Source: Pseudomonas saponiphila
Lineage (GTDB): Bacteria > Pseudomonadota > Gammaproteobacteria > Pseudomonadales > Pseudomonadaceae
Length of the DNA: 64,000 nt
Assembly: GCF_900105185.1 (NCBI RefSeq)
Contig: NZ_FNTJ01000001.1
Coordinates: 3,740,501 to 3,804,500 of the forward strand
Direction: 5' to 3'
The notes under the pieces are model-generated. The model had not been told where the DNA came from, ran no database searches, and was given only the letters and a program-made list of their open reading frames with translations. The translations under genes were made by a program, and so were the position numbers. Position 1 is the first letter of the stretch, and the number at the start of each line of letters is the position of its first letter. Positions 35,715 through 44,664 of the stretch are shown here, piece by piece.

Positions 35715-36344
35715 AGCGCTGTAAAAAAAATCAGACACTTCTGTCGACAAGGATGAACCGCTCTAGCACGCACCTCTGCCCGTGCTTGAAGGACACTCGC
35801 CAGGGCCCTGTGCCCCTTTACCCCCCTTACATTGGCTGGCGGATTCTTGCAGTATTGGTCCGCCATGAGGCAGCGGCCCCTTAATCCGCCCCCTCCAGCG
35901 CCCGGTTCATATCAAGAATAATCACCACGAACTCGACAGCGAGATCACCCGGCGATGTACCCCCTGAGCCCGTATCACGGATTCGACAGACCAGCTCCCG
36001 CGCCCCTGCACAGTGGCCGTGGTTGCGCCGTCGACGCTCGGCTCTCGCTACCCCGCTCACTCCCCGCCATGCCTCATGAGGTTCATGAGGACCGCGCCGC
36101 CGTTATCGGCTTGTACTTGCTGGACAGGTTGCGCCCATGAAGCTTCTGGTCAACCTGCCCATGGCCCTGTGCCGCTCCCGTCTGCGCCACTCCTCACGTC
36201 CTCCGGATCACTCGCTTGCGGCCTGATCGCGCGCCTCGCGCGTAACGCCCCAGAACTGATTTCTGCCCTTGCAACCGAGCCGTGCGCGGCGTCGTTGCAG
36301 GACCTGAAAACCTGCGCGCCCCAATGGCGCAAGCGAGAATCCCG
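35715..36344. other. Intergenic region, 630 bp
   Basis: It lies upstream of the polyamine-catabolism pair. No convincing gene. A TGGC...TTGCA pair near 35832-35848 resembles a sigma-54 promoter but has 9 rather than 10 bases between GG and GC. The region could hold the promoter or leader of the glutamine-synthetase-like gene. Confidence 0.45.
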
Positions 36345-37709
36345 ATGAAATTTGCCGCCCTCGACGAAGCCCGTGACTTCCTGGCCGCCAACCCCGATAT
36401 CGACATGATTGAACTCTTCATCCTCGACGCCAACGGCGTGCCCCGGGGCAAGCTGCTGCACCGCGAAGAACTGCTGGCGGTGTATGCAAGCGGCCGGCCG
36501 CTGCCCAGCACCATCCTCGGCCTGACTCTCAATGGCGACGATGTCGAGAACTCCGGGCTGGTGTGGGACGTCGGCGATATCGACTGCCGCGCCTACCCGC
36601 TGGCCGGCAGTCTGGTGCGCCTGCCCTGGCGGCAGATTCCCACTGCCGCGGTGCAAGTCAGCATGCACCCGCAGGAGGGCATGCCCGCCAGCATCGCTGA
36701 TCCGCGCCACCTGCTGATCAAGGTCATCGACGGGCTCAAGGCCGAGGGCTACCACCCGGTAATGGCCTGCGAGCTGGAGTTCTACCTGCTGGACGCCAAG
36801 CGCGACGGCAATGGCCGGCCACAACCGGCCCTGGACGCCGATGGCGGTCGTCCGCGCAGCACCCAGGTCTACGGCCTGCGCGAGCTGGAGCAGATCGAGC
36901 CGTTCCTTGCCGATCTCTACGCGGCCTGCAAGCTGCAGGGCATTCCGGCGCGCACGGCGATCTCCGAGTACGCCCCAGGGCAGGTGGAAATCACTCTGGA
37001 ACATGGCGATGCTCTGGAGGCGATGGACCAGGCCGTGCGCTACAAGCGCCTGGTCAAGGCGATAGCCCACAAACACGGAATGCAGGCCACCTTCATGGCC
37101 AAGCCCTTCGACCACCTGGCCGGCACCGGCATGCACATGCATGTGAGCATTGCCGACGCGGCGGGCCACAACCTGTTTGCCTCCGAGGACCCGGCCGGCA
37201 CCCCGCTGCTGCGTCAGGCCGTGGGCGGCATGCTTGCGTCCCTGCTCGACTCCCTGCTGCTGTTCTGCCCCAACGCCAACTCCTACCGGCGCTTCCAGGC
37301 CAACAGCTACGCGCCCCTGGCCCCCACCTGGGGCGTCGACAACCGCACCGTGAGCCTGCGGGTGCCCGGTGGCCCGGCCAACAGTCGGCACATCGAACAC
37401 CGTATCTGCGGCGCCGACGCCAACCCCTACCTCGCCGCAGCGGCGATCCTCGCCGGGGTGCACCGCGGCCTGCGCGAACAACTCGATCCGGGTGATCCGG
37501 TGCAAGGCAATGGCTACGCCCAGGCCACCGAGCTGCTGCCCACCGACTGGCTGACCTCGCTGACCGCCCTGGAGCAATCGGCCTGGGCCCGGGATGCCCT
37601 GGGCAGCGAATTCCTCGGGGTGTACCTGGCGGTCAAGCGCGCCGAATACCGCCAGTTCATGGCCGAAGTCGGCGAGCAGGACTGGCGCTGGTACCTGACC
37701 CAGGCCTGA
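36345..37709 (+). CDS. Gamma-glutamylpolyamine synthetase (PuuA/PauA-type glutamine synthetase)
   Basis: A 454-residue glutamine synthetase-like ligase that would couple glutamate to putrescine or another polyamine, the first step of the gamma-glutamylation route. Visible motifs are DANGVPRGKL, the metal-binding CELEFYLLD, the glutamate-site AGTGMHMHVSI, ANSYRRF and the arginine block SRHIEHRICGADANPYLAAAA. The N-terminal domain is of the PuuA rather than GlnA type. The start is taken as ATG 36345 because it begins the domain; ATG 36324 is possible. The gene for the next enzyme follows at 37833. Several PauA paralogues exist in pseudomonads, so the exact amine is uncertain. Confidence 0.85.
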   Translation: MKFAALDEARDFLAANPDIDMIELFILDANGVPRGKLLHREELLAVYASGRPLPSTILGLTLNGDDVENSGLVWDVGDIDCRAYPLAGSLVRLPWRQIPTAAVQVSMHPQEGMPASIADPRHLLIKVIDGLKAEGYHPVMACELEFYLLDAKRDGNGRPQPALDADGGRPRSTQVYGLRELEQIEPFLADLYAACKLQGIPARTAISEYAPGQVEITLEHGDALEAMDQAVRYKRLVKAIAHKHGMQATFMAKPFDHLAGTGMHMHVSIADAAGHNLFASEDPAGTPLLRQAVGGMLASLLDSLLLFCPNANSYRRFQANSYAPLAPTWGVDNRTVSLRVPGGPANSRHIEHRICGADANPYLAAAAILAGVHRGLREQLDPGDPVQGNGYAQATELLPTDWLTSLTALEQSAWARDALGSEFLGVYLAVKRAEYRQFMAEVGEQDWRWYLTQA

Positions 37710-37832
37710 GCCCAAGCACGATCTGCGACGCCTGCTGCATCCAGGCGCCAGCGGCAGATCGCCGACACGTTATCCAGCGCTGGCGGCTGCCCACAGGCAG
37801 CCGCCAGCTTGAATCTTTTAAGGATATTGTTC

Positions 37833-39146
37833 ATGACAACCGCTCTTGATCCGCGGACCCCGGCAGCCGAGCGCTGCCCCAGCTACTACAGCGCCACCCT
37901 GAACCAGGAAACCCACTACCCGACCCTGCAAGGCAGCCATCAAGTGGACGTGGTAATCATCGGCGGCGGCTTCACCGGCGTCGCCAGCGCGGTGGAACTG
38001 GCCGAGCGCGGCCTGAAAGTCGCCATCGTCGAAAGCCACAAGATCGGCTGGGGCGCCAGCGGGCGCAATGGCGGCCAGGTCACCGGCAGCCTTTCCGGCG
38101 ACGCGGCCATGCGCAAGCAGATGGGCCGCAGCCTCGGCAAGGAGGTCGACGATTTCATCTGGAACCTGCGCTGGCGCGGGCACCGGATCATCCAGCAACG
38201 GGTGGAGAAATACGCCATCGCCTGCGACCTCAAGCAGGGCCACCTGCACGCCGCCTACAAGCCCAGCCACCTGCCCGGCCTGCGCGCCGACTATGAAGAA
38301 GCCGTGCGCCGCGGCATGGGCGACGAAGTCAGCCTGCTGGACCGGGCCCAGGTGTGCGACCTGCTGGAAACCCAGCTCTACCACGGCGCCATCAAGAACA
38401 CCCGCAACCTGCACCTGCACCCGCTGAACCTGTGCCTCGGCGAAGCCCGGGCCGCCGAAAGCCTGGGAGCGCTGATCTTCGAACACAGCCAGGTGCTGGA
38501 GATCGTCCACGGTGAATACCCGGCGGTGATCACCGCCCAGGGCCGCATCAACGCCAAGCAAGTGCTGCTGGCCGGCGACGTGTACCACAAGCTGGAGCCG
38601 AAAAAACTCAAGGGCAAGATCTTCCCGGCCATGGGCGGCATCGTCACCACCGAGCCGCTGGGCGACCTGGCCAAGCGCCTGAACCCCGAGGACCTGGCGG
38701 TCTACGACTGCCGCTTCGTGCTCGACTACTACCGCATGACCGCCGACGGCCGCCTGCTGTTCGGCGGCGGCGCCAACTACAGCGGCAAGGACTCGCGGGA
38801 CATCGCCGGCGAACTGCGCCCGTGCATCGAGCGCACCTTCCCGGCGCTCAAGGGCGTGGCCATCGACTTCCAGTGGAGCTGCGCCATGGGCATCGTGATC
38901 AACCGCATCCCGCAACTGGGCAAGCTCTCGGACAACGTCTGGTACTGCCAGGGCTACTCCGGGCACGGCGTGGCCACCAGCCACATCATGGGCGAGATCA
39001 TGGCCGAGGCCCTGACCGGCCACCTCGGCCACTACGACACCTTCGCCGCCTGCCAGCACATCCGCGTGCCCTTCGGCAACCAGTTGGGCAACCCAATGCT
39101 GGCGGCGGGCATGTGGTACTACCAGATGCTGGAAAAGCTGCGCTGA
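37833..39146 (+). CDS. Gamma-glutamylputrescine oxidase-like FAD enzyme (PuuB/PauB-type)
   Basis: A 437-residue FAD-dependent amine oxidase of the DAO family. The Rossmann motif is VVIIGGGFTGVASAVELAERG, followed by GWGASGRNGGQVTGSL, which is typical of PuuB-like oxidases. The C-terminal FAD-contact segment is YCQGYSGHGVATSHIMGE. It would oxidise gamma-glutamylputrescine to the aldehyde. It lies 123 bp after the synthetase and has TAAGGATATTG before the ATG, so the two form a functional pair. Which polyamine is used is not visible. Confidence 0.87.
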   Translation: MTTALDPRTPAAERCPSYYSATLNQETHYPTLQGSHQVDVVIIGGGFTGVASAVELAERGLKVAIVESHKIGWGASGRNGGQVTGSLSGDAAMRKQMGRSLGKEVDDFIWNLRWRGHRIIQQRVEKYAIACDLKQGHLHAAYKPSHLPGLRADYEEAVRRGMGDEVSLLDRAQVCDLLETQLYHGAIKNTRNLHLHPLNLCLGEARAAESLGALIFEHSQVLEIVHGEYPAVITAQGRINAKQVLLAGDVYHKLEPKKLKGKIFPAMGGIVTTEPLGDLAKRLNPEDLAVYDCRFVLDYYRMTADGRLLFGGGANYSGKDSRDIAGELRPCIERTFPALKGVAIDFQWSCAMGIVINRIPQLGKLSDNVWYCQGYSGHGVATSHIMGEIMAEALTGHLGHYDTFAACQHIRVPFGNQLGNPMLAAGMWYYQMLEKLR

Positions 39147-39402
39147 GGGACCAACCACCCTCCTGCAACCACTGACGCAGCCCGCGAACGGCTCGGGCGG
39201 CATACCGGCGCAACAAGATGCCGGGCCTGACTGGCGGGCTACCCGGCGAGTCAGGCCTGGTTGTTTGCGTCGAATGCGTCGTTGTGGGCCACCTCCACCA
39301 GCGGCTGCAAGCAGCCTCATGGAAGCCCGCCGCTGCCGAGCTTCAATCATCCCCCCGGCATGCTAGATTCGCACCGACACCCGCCCCACTCAGGAAGAGC
39401 AC

Positions 39403-39813
39403 ATGAGCGAAACGATCTACCAAGGCGGCTGCCTGTGCGGGCAGATCCGCTTCGAGGCTCAGGGACCGGCCGCCAATCCTCACACCTGCTCGTGCGAACT
39501 GTGCCAGCGGCACAGCGGTGCGCTGACTGTGGCGTGGGTCGAGTTCCCCCGCGAGCGGGTGACCTGGACCGGCCCCGGCGGCGCACCAGCAACCTTCAGA
39601 TCGTCGGACTATTCGAGCCGGGCGTTCTGTCGGGAATGCGGCAGCACGCTGGGGGCTGTCGATGACGAGCCGAGCATTGCCCTGCTGCTGGGCTGCTTCG
39701 ATGAAAACCGTGACCCGGCCCTGATGCCGACCAGCCATTCGTTCAGCGACCGCTGGCCCGAGGGCTGGCAGCCTGTGCCGACGATCCAAGACAAAGACAG
39801 ACAACATGAGTGA
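39403..39813 (+). CDS. GFA (CENP-V/GFA domain) family protein
   Basis: A 136-residue zinc-binding protein of the glutathione-dependent formaldehyde-activating (Gfa) fold. The cysteine pairs are GGCLCGQIRF, CSCELCQRHSG and FCRECGSTL, which form the two zinc sites. Most members have unknown substrates and do not handle formaldehyde. Its stop overlaps the start of the next gene by 8 bp. Confidence 0.88.
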   Translation: MSETIYQGGCLCGQIRFEAQGPAANPHTCSCELCQRHSGALTVAWVEFPRERVTWTGPGGAPATFRSSDYSSRAFCRECGSTLGAVDDEPSIALLLGCFDENRDPALMPTSHSFSDRWPEGWQPVPTIQDKDRQHE

Positions 39814-40273
39814 AACACCGTCCCACTGCAGCGCGCCCCTCGCCTCGAATGTCTGGAGCTGGTACGGCCAGGACGAGTACCGAAAGATAATCCTGCTGGG
39901 AGAGCTGGGCCCGGCCTTGGAGTTCCTCGCCCTGGAAGCCGAACGGCAACGCGAGGAAATCGGCTGCTGCGCCGAGTGCAATCTGTGGTCCGACTACCTG
40001 GAATACCTGGACGGTTTCGTGACGCATTTTCCGGCCAATCTGGCGCCGCATCTGCTGTCGCACTTGCAGGCGCTGTTGCGCGGCTGTGAAGCGCTGTGCC
40101 GGGAGGCTTACGGAGTAACCCTGGAAGACAACGGCTTCCAGCATCCGCAATGGCAGCCACTGCGCGAAGCTGCCCGCGAAGCCCTGGCGCTGCTGGGTTG
40201 GCCCGAGGTGCGCGAGCATATGCCGGAGTTGATCGAAGATTGCCGGGCGGCGTTGCGCAAATGGCCGGATTGA
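39806..40273 (+). CDS. Hypothetical protein
   Basis: A 155-residue, helical, acidic soluble protein coupled by overlap (39806-39813) to the GFA gene. The N-terminal part contains NVWSWYGQDEYRKIILLGELGPALEFLALE and a CC pair (IGCCAECN). The rest consists of leucine-rich amphipathic helices. No domain recognised. The coupling suggests it works with the GFA protein. Confidence 0.65.
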   Translation: MSETPSHCSAPLASNVWSWYGQDEYRKIILLGELGPALEFLALEAERQREEIGCCAECNLWSDYLEYLDGFVTHFPANLAPHLLSHLQALLRGCEALCREAYGVTLEDNGFQHPQWQPLREAAREALALLGWPEVREHMPELIEDCRAALRKWPD

Positions 40274-40306
40274 ACAACCGAAGGCCGGTGGTGGTTGGCT
40301 GGGGCC

Positions 40307-40466
40307 CTTCGCTGGCCAGCCAGCTCTCACGCTGATCGGTATGGCGCGAGCACCTGGGAGCCGGCTGGTTGGCGAAGGCGAGCATGCAGGCACCTTCGCC
40401 AGCAAGCTGGCTCCTACGGGATTCGGTGTAGCGCGCTCTGTAGGAGCCGGCTTGCCGGCGAAGGCG
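40307..40466. repeat. REP cluster with diverged copies
   Basis: Four REP halves alternate in orientation: CCTTCGCTGGCCAGCCAGC, GGGAGCCGGCTGGTTGGCGAAG, CTTCGCCAGCAAGCTGGCTC and GTAGGAGCCGGCTTGCCGGC. The first three have compensatory-looking changes, so the stems are partly conserved. They sit between the convergent unknown gene and nadE. Confidence 0.88.
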
Positions 40467-40492
40467 ATCCGGCGAACAACACAAGTCCGTTG

Positions 40493-41332
40493 CTATGCGC
40501 CGGCTGACGCGGGCGCCCGTGGCAAGGCGCGTTTGTGGGCCGTGCGCAGGTAGGCACGTTCGATCAGGTGGCGCACTGCGTCGGTGACGGGCTCGCCCAT
40601 CAGATAAGCGTCAATTTCTTCATAGCTGCAACCGTAGGCCGTTTCGTCCAGCTTGCCCGGAGCCAGCTCCTCAAGGTCCGCCGTGGGGGCCTTGTGCACC
40701 AGATGCTTCGGGGCCCCGAGGGCATCGGCCAGCAGCCGCACCTGGGTCTTGGTCAGGCCCGACAGCGGCGCCAGGTCGCAGGCGCCATCGCCATACTTGG
40801 TGAAGAAGCCCATCAGGGCCTCGGCGCCATGGTCGGTGCCCACCACCAGGCCGTTGCTGAAGTTGGCCACCGCGTACTGGGCGATCATCCGCGCCCGTGC
40901 CTTGACGTTGCCCTTGGCAAAATCCGTAAGGGCCGGCGAAGGCTGCAAGCCGTCGATCCGCACCTGGCTCATCATTCCATCGACGCTATCGGCAATGTTG
41001 CAGGTGCTGATGCTGTCCGGGCCAATGAAGTCCAGGCACGCCTGGGCATCGCTTTCGTCCGCCTGGCTTTTATAAGGCAGGCGCATGGCGATAAAACGCG
41101 CCGCATGCCCTGCCCCGCGCAGTTGCTCCACCGCCAGCTGGCACAGGCGGCCAGCGGTCAGGGAATCCACCCCGCCGCTGATGCCCAGCACCAGGGTGCT
41201 GCAACCGGACTCGCGCAGCACTTGCTGGATAAAGTCCACGCGCCGGGCGATCTCGGCGGCCTCGCCACCGCGCACCAGTTGCCGGTCGATGCCCAGTTCG
41301 CGGGCGATACGTTCTTGGGTCGGGTTGCTCAT
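40493..41332 (-). CDS. nadE: NH3-dependent NAD+ synthetase
   Basis: A 279-residue enzyme that amidates deamido-NAD+ to NAD+ with ATP and ammonia, the last step of NAD synthesis. The PP-loop is [13 protein letters not shown], and the substrate region is [34 protein letters not shown], followed by PTADLEEL. The length fits the ammonia-dependent type without a glutaminase domain. The start lies 1 base after the pncB stop (TGACATG), so they are translationally coupled. Member of the NrtR-controlled leftward operon pncA-pncB-nadE. Confidence 0.96.
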   Translation of the reverse strand: MSNPTQERIARELGIDRQLVRGGEAAEIARRVDFIQQVLRESGCSTLVLGISGGVDSLTAGRLCQLAVEQLRGAGHAARFIAMRLPYKSQADESDAQACLDFIGPDSISTCNIADSVDGMMSQVRIDGLQPSPALTDFAKGNVKARARMIAQYAVANFSNGLVVGTDHGAEALMGFFTKYGDGACDLAPLSGLTKTQVRLLADALGAPKHLVHKAPTADLEELAPGKLDETAYGCSYEEIDAYLMGEPVTDAVRHLIERAYLRTAHKRALPRAPASAGA

Positions 41333-41333
41333 G

Positions 41334-42563
41334 TCAGGCCTCCAGGGGCGAGTGGGCAAGGTTGACGCTGAACACCTGGGCCGCGTAGCGCAGGAACGAC
41401 GGGTCTTCACAGACGTTCTTGATCGGGTCGTCGGAGAACTTCACCACCGGCTCACCATGCACCCGCACCAGCTTCATCACGATGCTCAGTGGCTCGACGC
41501 CTTCGACGTCGCAGGCCAGGCTGGTGCCCATGCCAAAACCGAACCTGGCCTGGCCGCGCACGTGGCGCAGGATCGGCAGGCATTTCTCGAAGTTCAGGCC
41601 ATCGGAAAACATCAGGTCCTTGGTCCGCGGGTCAACGCCCAGCTCGCGGTAGCGGGCCAGGACTTTGTCGGCCCAGAGAATCGGGTCGCCGGAATCCTGG
41701 CGCAGGCCGTCGTAGAGCTTGGCGAAGTACAGGTCGAAATCCTTGAGGAAGAAATCGGTGCTGATGCAGTCGGTCAAGGCAATGCCCAGGCGCCCGCGGT
41801 ACTCGTGCACCCAGTTCTCCAGGGCGGCGTTCTGGCTTTCCCGCAGCCGGCCCAGTTGCTGGTGCACCATCAACCACTGGTGGGCCATGGTGCCGATCAG
41901 CGGCAGGTCGAACTCATAGGCCAGGTGGGCATTGCTGGTGCCGACGAAGACTCCGGGGAAATCGCTGCGCATGATCTTCACCACTTCGCGCTGGGCCTTG
42001 AACGACAGGCGCCGGCGGGTGGAGAAATCCGAGACGCGGAACTCGGCGAGTTCCTCGCGGCTGGCGTTTTTCTCCAGCCATTCGAACTTCTGATAGAGCC
42101 GGCGGGTGACGTCCTCCAGCTCCACATCCGGGTACTTATCACGGTTGCGCAGCTCGCTGACCATGGCCAGCACCGGCTGCTCGAACATGATGCAGTGCAG
42201 CATCGGGCCACGGACACGGATGCTCAGCTGGCCATCGACGGCGGCCACGTGGATGTAGCGCAGGTTGAAGCGGAACAGGCCGAGAAACTGCTCGAAATCC
42301 GGAGTCAGGTATTCACGAAAGCGCTTGTTGAACAGAAAGCGCTGTTCGCCTTCGCGCATCTGCAGGCCAGCGAGCTTTTCCAGCTCTTGGCGGATCTCCG
42401 GGATCAGGTGCACCAGGGACTCTCTGGAGCGCACGATGAACTGGTATTCCACGTCGACATTGGGGTGCTGGTGCAGCACCGCCTGCATCATGGTGAAGGT
42501 GTAGTAGTCGGTGTCCAGCAGGCTCTGGATCACGCCGTTGTTACGGTCGAATGCACTTTCCAT
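41334..42563 (-). CDS. pncB: Nicotinate phosphoribosyltransferase
   Basis: A 409-residue enzyme that joins nicotinate to PRPP, giving nicotinate mononucleotide, the entry step of the Preiss-Handler pathway. Visible features are the N-terminus [40 protein letters not shown] (with the conserved His of the GTxxH region), and [13 protein letters not shown]. The length is typical of PncB. It lies 9 bp after pncA, with GAGGAG before the ATG. Confidence 0.96.
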   Translation of the reverse strand: MESAFDRNNGVIQSLLDTDYYTFTMMQAVLHQHPNVDVEYQFIVRSRESLVHLIPEIRQELEKLAGLQMREGEQRFLFNKRFREYLTPDFEQFLGLFRFNLRYIHVAAVDGQLSIRVRGPMLHCIMFEQPVLAMVSELRNRDKYPDVELEDVTRRLYQKFEWLEKNASREELAEFRVSDFSTRRRLSFKAQREVVKIMRSDFPGVFVGTSNAHLAYEFDLPLIGTMAHQWLMVHQQLGRLRESQNAALENWVHEYRGRLGIALTDCISTDFFLKDFDLYFAKLYDGLRQDSGDPILWADKVLARYRELGVDPRTKDLMFSDGLNFEKCLPILRHVRGQARFGFGMGTSLACDVEGVEPLSIVMKLVRVHGEPVVKFSDDPIKNVCEDPSFLRYAAQVFSVNLAHSPLEA

Positions 42564-42572
42564 GATGACTCC

Positions 42573-43220
42573 TCAAGCCTTGGCCAGTCTGGCGGTTTCT
42601 TCGCGGGTCGCGGCAACCGCGATGCCCGCTTGTTGCATGTCGGCAATGGCCTGGGTAGCGCCCTCGGCGCTGATGGCCCGGCATGCCGGCAGGTGGATGA
42701 TCACCTTGAAACCGGCGGCGGCCAGCTGCAGGGCGGTGGTCTTGACGCAGAAATCCAGGGCCAGGCCGCCGACGATGACCTGTTGCACGCCCTGGCTGTT
42801 GAGGTACTCGATGACCCCGGTAGAGAGCTTGCCGTGCAGGTCGTGGTAGCAGGCGCCGTAGGGGTGTAGGTCCGGTTCCACGCCCTTCCACACGAAGTAG
42901 TCGTAGTCATAGGGCGTGGGCAATTCGTCCAGCAAGGTGAAGCCCGCGGTGCCCGGTACGCAGTGGCTGACCCAGGTCAGGTCGGCGTGTTCCAGGCCGG
43001 AGGGCTGGAGCATCTGTGCGTGCTCGGCCACCACCCAGGGCGCCTGGGGGCTGTGGGCGTCCTTGCTGCCAATGCGCAGGCTGGCCAGGGTCGCCATGAA
43101 ATTCAGTTCGCCACCGATGCGGTCGCCTTCGGCCACGGGCAGCTCGTCCGGGCACAGCGGGGTGAAGCTCTTTTGCGCATCGACATCGAAGGAAGCGGTC
43201 TTCATCGTTTGGCTGTTCAT
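42573..43220 (-). CDS. pncA: Nicotinamidase
   Basis: A 215-residue isochorismatase-fold amidase that converts nicotinamide to nicotinate. The catalytic triad is D in FDVDAQKSF, K in FVWKGVEP, and C in GLALDFCVKTTALQL. The metal-binding region is SKDAHSPQ..WVVAEHAQ and the cis-peptide region is GGLALD. First gene of the pncA-pncB-nadE operon. The ATG 43220 is chosen because the longer frame runs into the palindromic operator at 43248-43268. Confidence 0.93.
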   Translation of the reverse strand: MNSQTMKTASFDVDAQKSFTPLCPDELPVAEGDRIGGELNFMATLASLRIGSKDAHSPQAPWVVAEHAQMLQPSGLEHADLTWVSHCVPGTAGFTLLDELPTPYDYDYFVWKGVEPDLHPYGACYHDLHGKLSTGVIEYLNSQGVQQVIVGGLALDFCVKTTALQLAAAGFKVIIHLPACRAISAEGATQAIADMQQAGIAVAATREETARLAKA

Positions 43221-43247
43221 GCTGGGTCTCTCCTCTGCATGGAGCAA

Positions 43248-43268
43248 AAAGTACATGTCATGTACTTT
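43248..43268. promoter_or_regulatory. NrtR-type operator for pncA operon
   Basis: A perfect 21-bp palindrome: AAAGTACATG, one base (T), then its exact reverse complement. It lies 27 bp upstream of the pncA start. NrtR is known to bind palindromes in NAD-gene promoters, and its gene is 700 bp away. Confidence 0.85.
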
Positions 43269-43368
43269 CATGGCAAGCCCCCGCGCACTTTATTTTTATT
43301 CACCTGATGCAAAGCCATGATAAAGACAGCTTAAAAAGAAGATGTTCCACAGACAGAAGCGATGCTAA

Positions 43369-43385
43369 GGTACGCGTCATGTACC
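43369..43385. promoter_or_regulatory. Second NrtR-type operator, for nadD2-nrtR
   Basis: GGTAC (43369-43373) and GTACC (43381-43385) around GCGTCAT, sharing the GTCATGTAC core with the first site. It is only 16 bp upstream of the nadD2 start, so binding would block the start of the rightward operon. Confidence 0.7.
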
Positions 43386-43401
43386 AACCGAGAAAAAGCA
43401 G

Positions 43402-43947
43402 ATGTTTGAACTGGCCCTCTATGGCGGTGCCTTCAACCCGCCCCACGCCGGACACGCCCAGGTAATGCTCGAAGCCGCGCGCCACGCCCGCCGGGTCCTG
43501 GTGGTGCCCAGCTTCCGCCACCCGGATGGCAAGCGCATGGCGGATTTCGAGCAACGGGCCAGCTGGCTGCAGGCGATCACCGCGCACCTGCAACCCGAGT
43601 GCAGCGCCGAACTGGCGGTCAGCCGCCTGGAGCGCCAGCTGGCCCTGGCCGATCCCGGACCGGTCTACAGCTTCAACTTGCTGCAACGCCTGGCCGACGA
43701 CCTGGCCCTGGACGGCAAGCGCATCGCCCTGGTGGTGGGTGAAGACGTGGCGCGGCAGTTGCCCAGGTTCCATCGCGGCAAGGAGCTGCTGCAACGCTTT
43801 TCCATCCTCTGTATCGAGGAGCAGCCCGGGGTGCGCAGCAGCGTGTTGCGCCAGTGCCTGGCCCGAGGCGAAACACCGCCCAAACAGTGGCTGGCGCCGG
43901 GCATGAATCCGCTAAACTACGGCCTCTACGCCGTCCACGGAAGTTGA
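43402..43947 (+). CDS. nadD2: Nicotinate-nucleotide adenylyltransferase paralogue
   Basis: A 181-residue nucleotidyltransferase with the alpha-phosphate-binding motif GGAFNPPHAGH and the ISTDVRRT-like segment in degraded form (GVRSSVLRQCLARGE). It would adenylylate nicotinate or nicotinamide mononucleotide. It is shorter than the housekeeping NadD, and the equivalent gene in P. aeruginosa (recalled as PA4917, nadD2) sits in the same place. It ends 1 base before the nrtR start, so they are coupled. Confidence 0.88.
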   Translation: MFELALYGGAFNPPHAGHAQVMLEAARHARRVLVVPSFRHPDGKRMADFEQRASWLQAITAHLQPECSAELAVSRLERQLALADPGPVYSFNLLQRLADDLALDGKRIALVVGEDVARQLPRFHRGKELLQRFSILCIEEQPGVRSSVLRQCLARGETPPKQWLAPGMNPLNYGLYAVHGS

Positions 43948-43948
43948 T

Positions 43949-44656
43949 ATGCACGACCGCACCACCCTCCCCAGCGCCTACCTGCACACCATCGACCTGT
44001 GCCTGCTGCGCTACAACCGCGAGCGCTGCGAGCTGGAAATTCTCCTTCACCAACGGGACAGCGAGCCTTTCGCCGGGCACTGGGCGCTGCCGGGCATCGT
44101 GGTCAACGGCGATGTCGAGGACCGCAGCCTGAATGACGCCGTGGAACGCCTGCGCCGCTCAAGCAAAGTGGACATGCCCCTGGCCTGGCTGGAACAGGTG
44201 GGCACCGTGGGCGACGCCTTCCGCGACCCGCGCTGCTGGTCGTCCTCGACCTTCTACCTGGGTATCGTCAGCGACCCGGTGCAGCCGGGTCCGCAGCAGG
44301 GTTTCTTTGCCCTTGGCGAGGTGGCCAGCGGCGCCTTCAAGTTGCCGTTCGACCACAACAGCCTGGTGGCCCAAACCAAGGAGCGGCTGTTTTCCAAATC
44401 CCTGTACAGCAGCCTGCCGCTGATGTTTCTCGGCAAGGAATTCAGCGCCCCCGAGGCGGTGAGCATCTTCTCCCGGGTGCTGCAACGGCCGGTGCTCAAG
44501 ACCAGCATCCGCCAGCGCCTGCTGAAGATGAGCGAAGCCGGTTACCTGCAGGAAACCGGGCGCAAGAAAAGCGGCGATGGCGGCCGCCCGCAAGCCACGG
44601 TGGAGAGCCTCAAGCCCACCGAGCTGTACCTGTTCGATCGTTGTTTCCTGGAGTAA
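43949..44656 (+). CDS. nrtR: NrtR, Nudix-related transcriptional regulator of NAD genes
   Basis: A 235-residue repressor: residues about 10-150 form a Nudix-like sensor domain (EILLHQRDSEPFAGHWALPGIVV...), in which the catalytic Nudix box GxEx5..REUxEE is degraded (VEDRSLNDAVERLRRSS). The C-terminal ~70 residues are a winged helix (SIRQRLLKMSEAGYLQETGRKKSGDGG). NrtR binds ADP-ribose as the signal that NAD is being consumed and then releases its operators. Targets here are the two palindromes at 43248 and 43369. Confidence 0.93.
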   Translation: MHDRTTLPSAYLHTIDLCLLRYNRERCELEILLHQRDSEPFAGHWALPGIVVNGDVEDRSLNDAVERLRRSSKVDMPLAWLEQVGTVGDAFRDPRCWSSSTFYLGIVSDPVQPGPQQGFFALGEVASGAFKLPFDHNSLVAQTKERLFSKSLYSSLPLMFLGKEFSAPEAVSIFSRVLQRPVLKTSIRQRLLKMSEAGYLQETGRKKSGDGGRPQATVESLKPTELYLFDRCFLE

Positions 44657-44664
44657 TAGCGCCC

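Noticed and set aside
35832..35848. Sigma-54 promoter (TGGC...TTGCA)
   Set aside because: The GG and GC are separated by 9 instead of the required 10 bases.
41085..42869. 594-codon + strand frame over pncB/nadE
   Set aside because: Antisense shadow of pncB, nadE and pncA, which have complete motifs and coupling.
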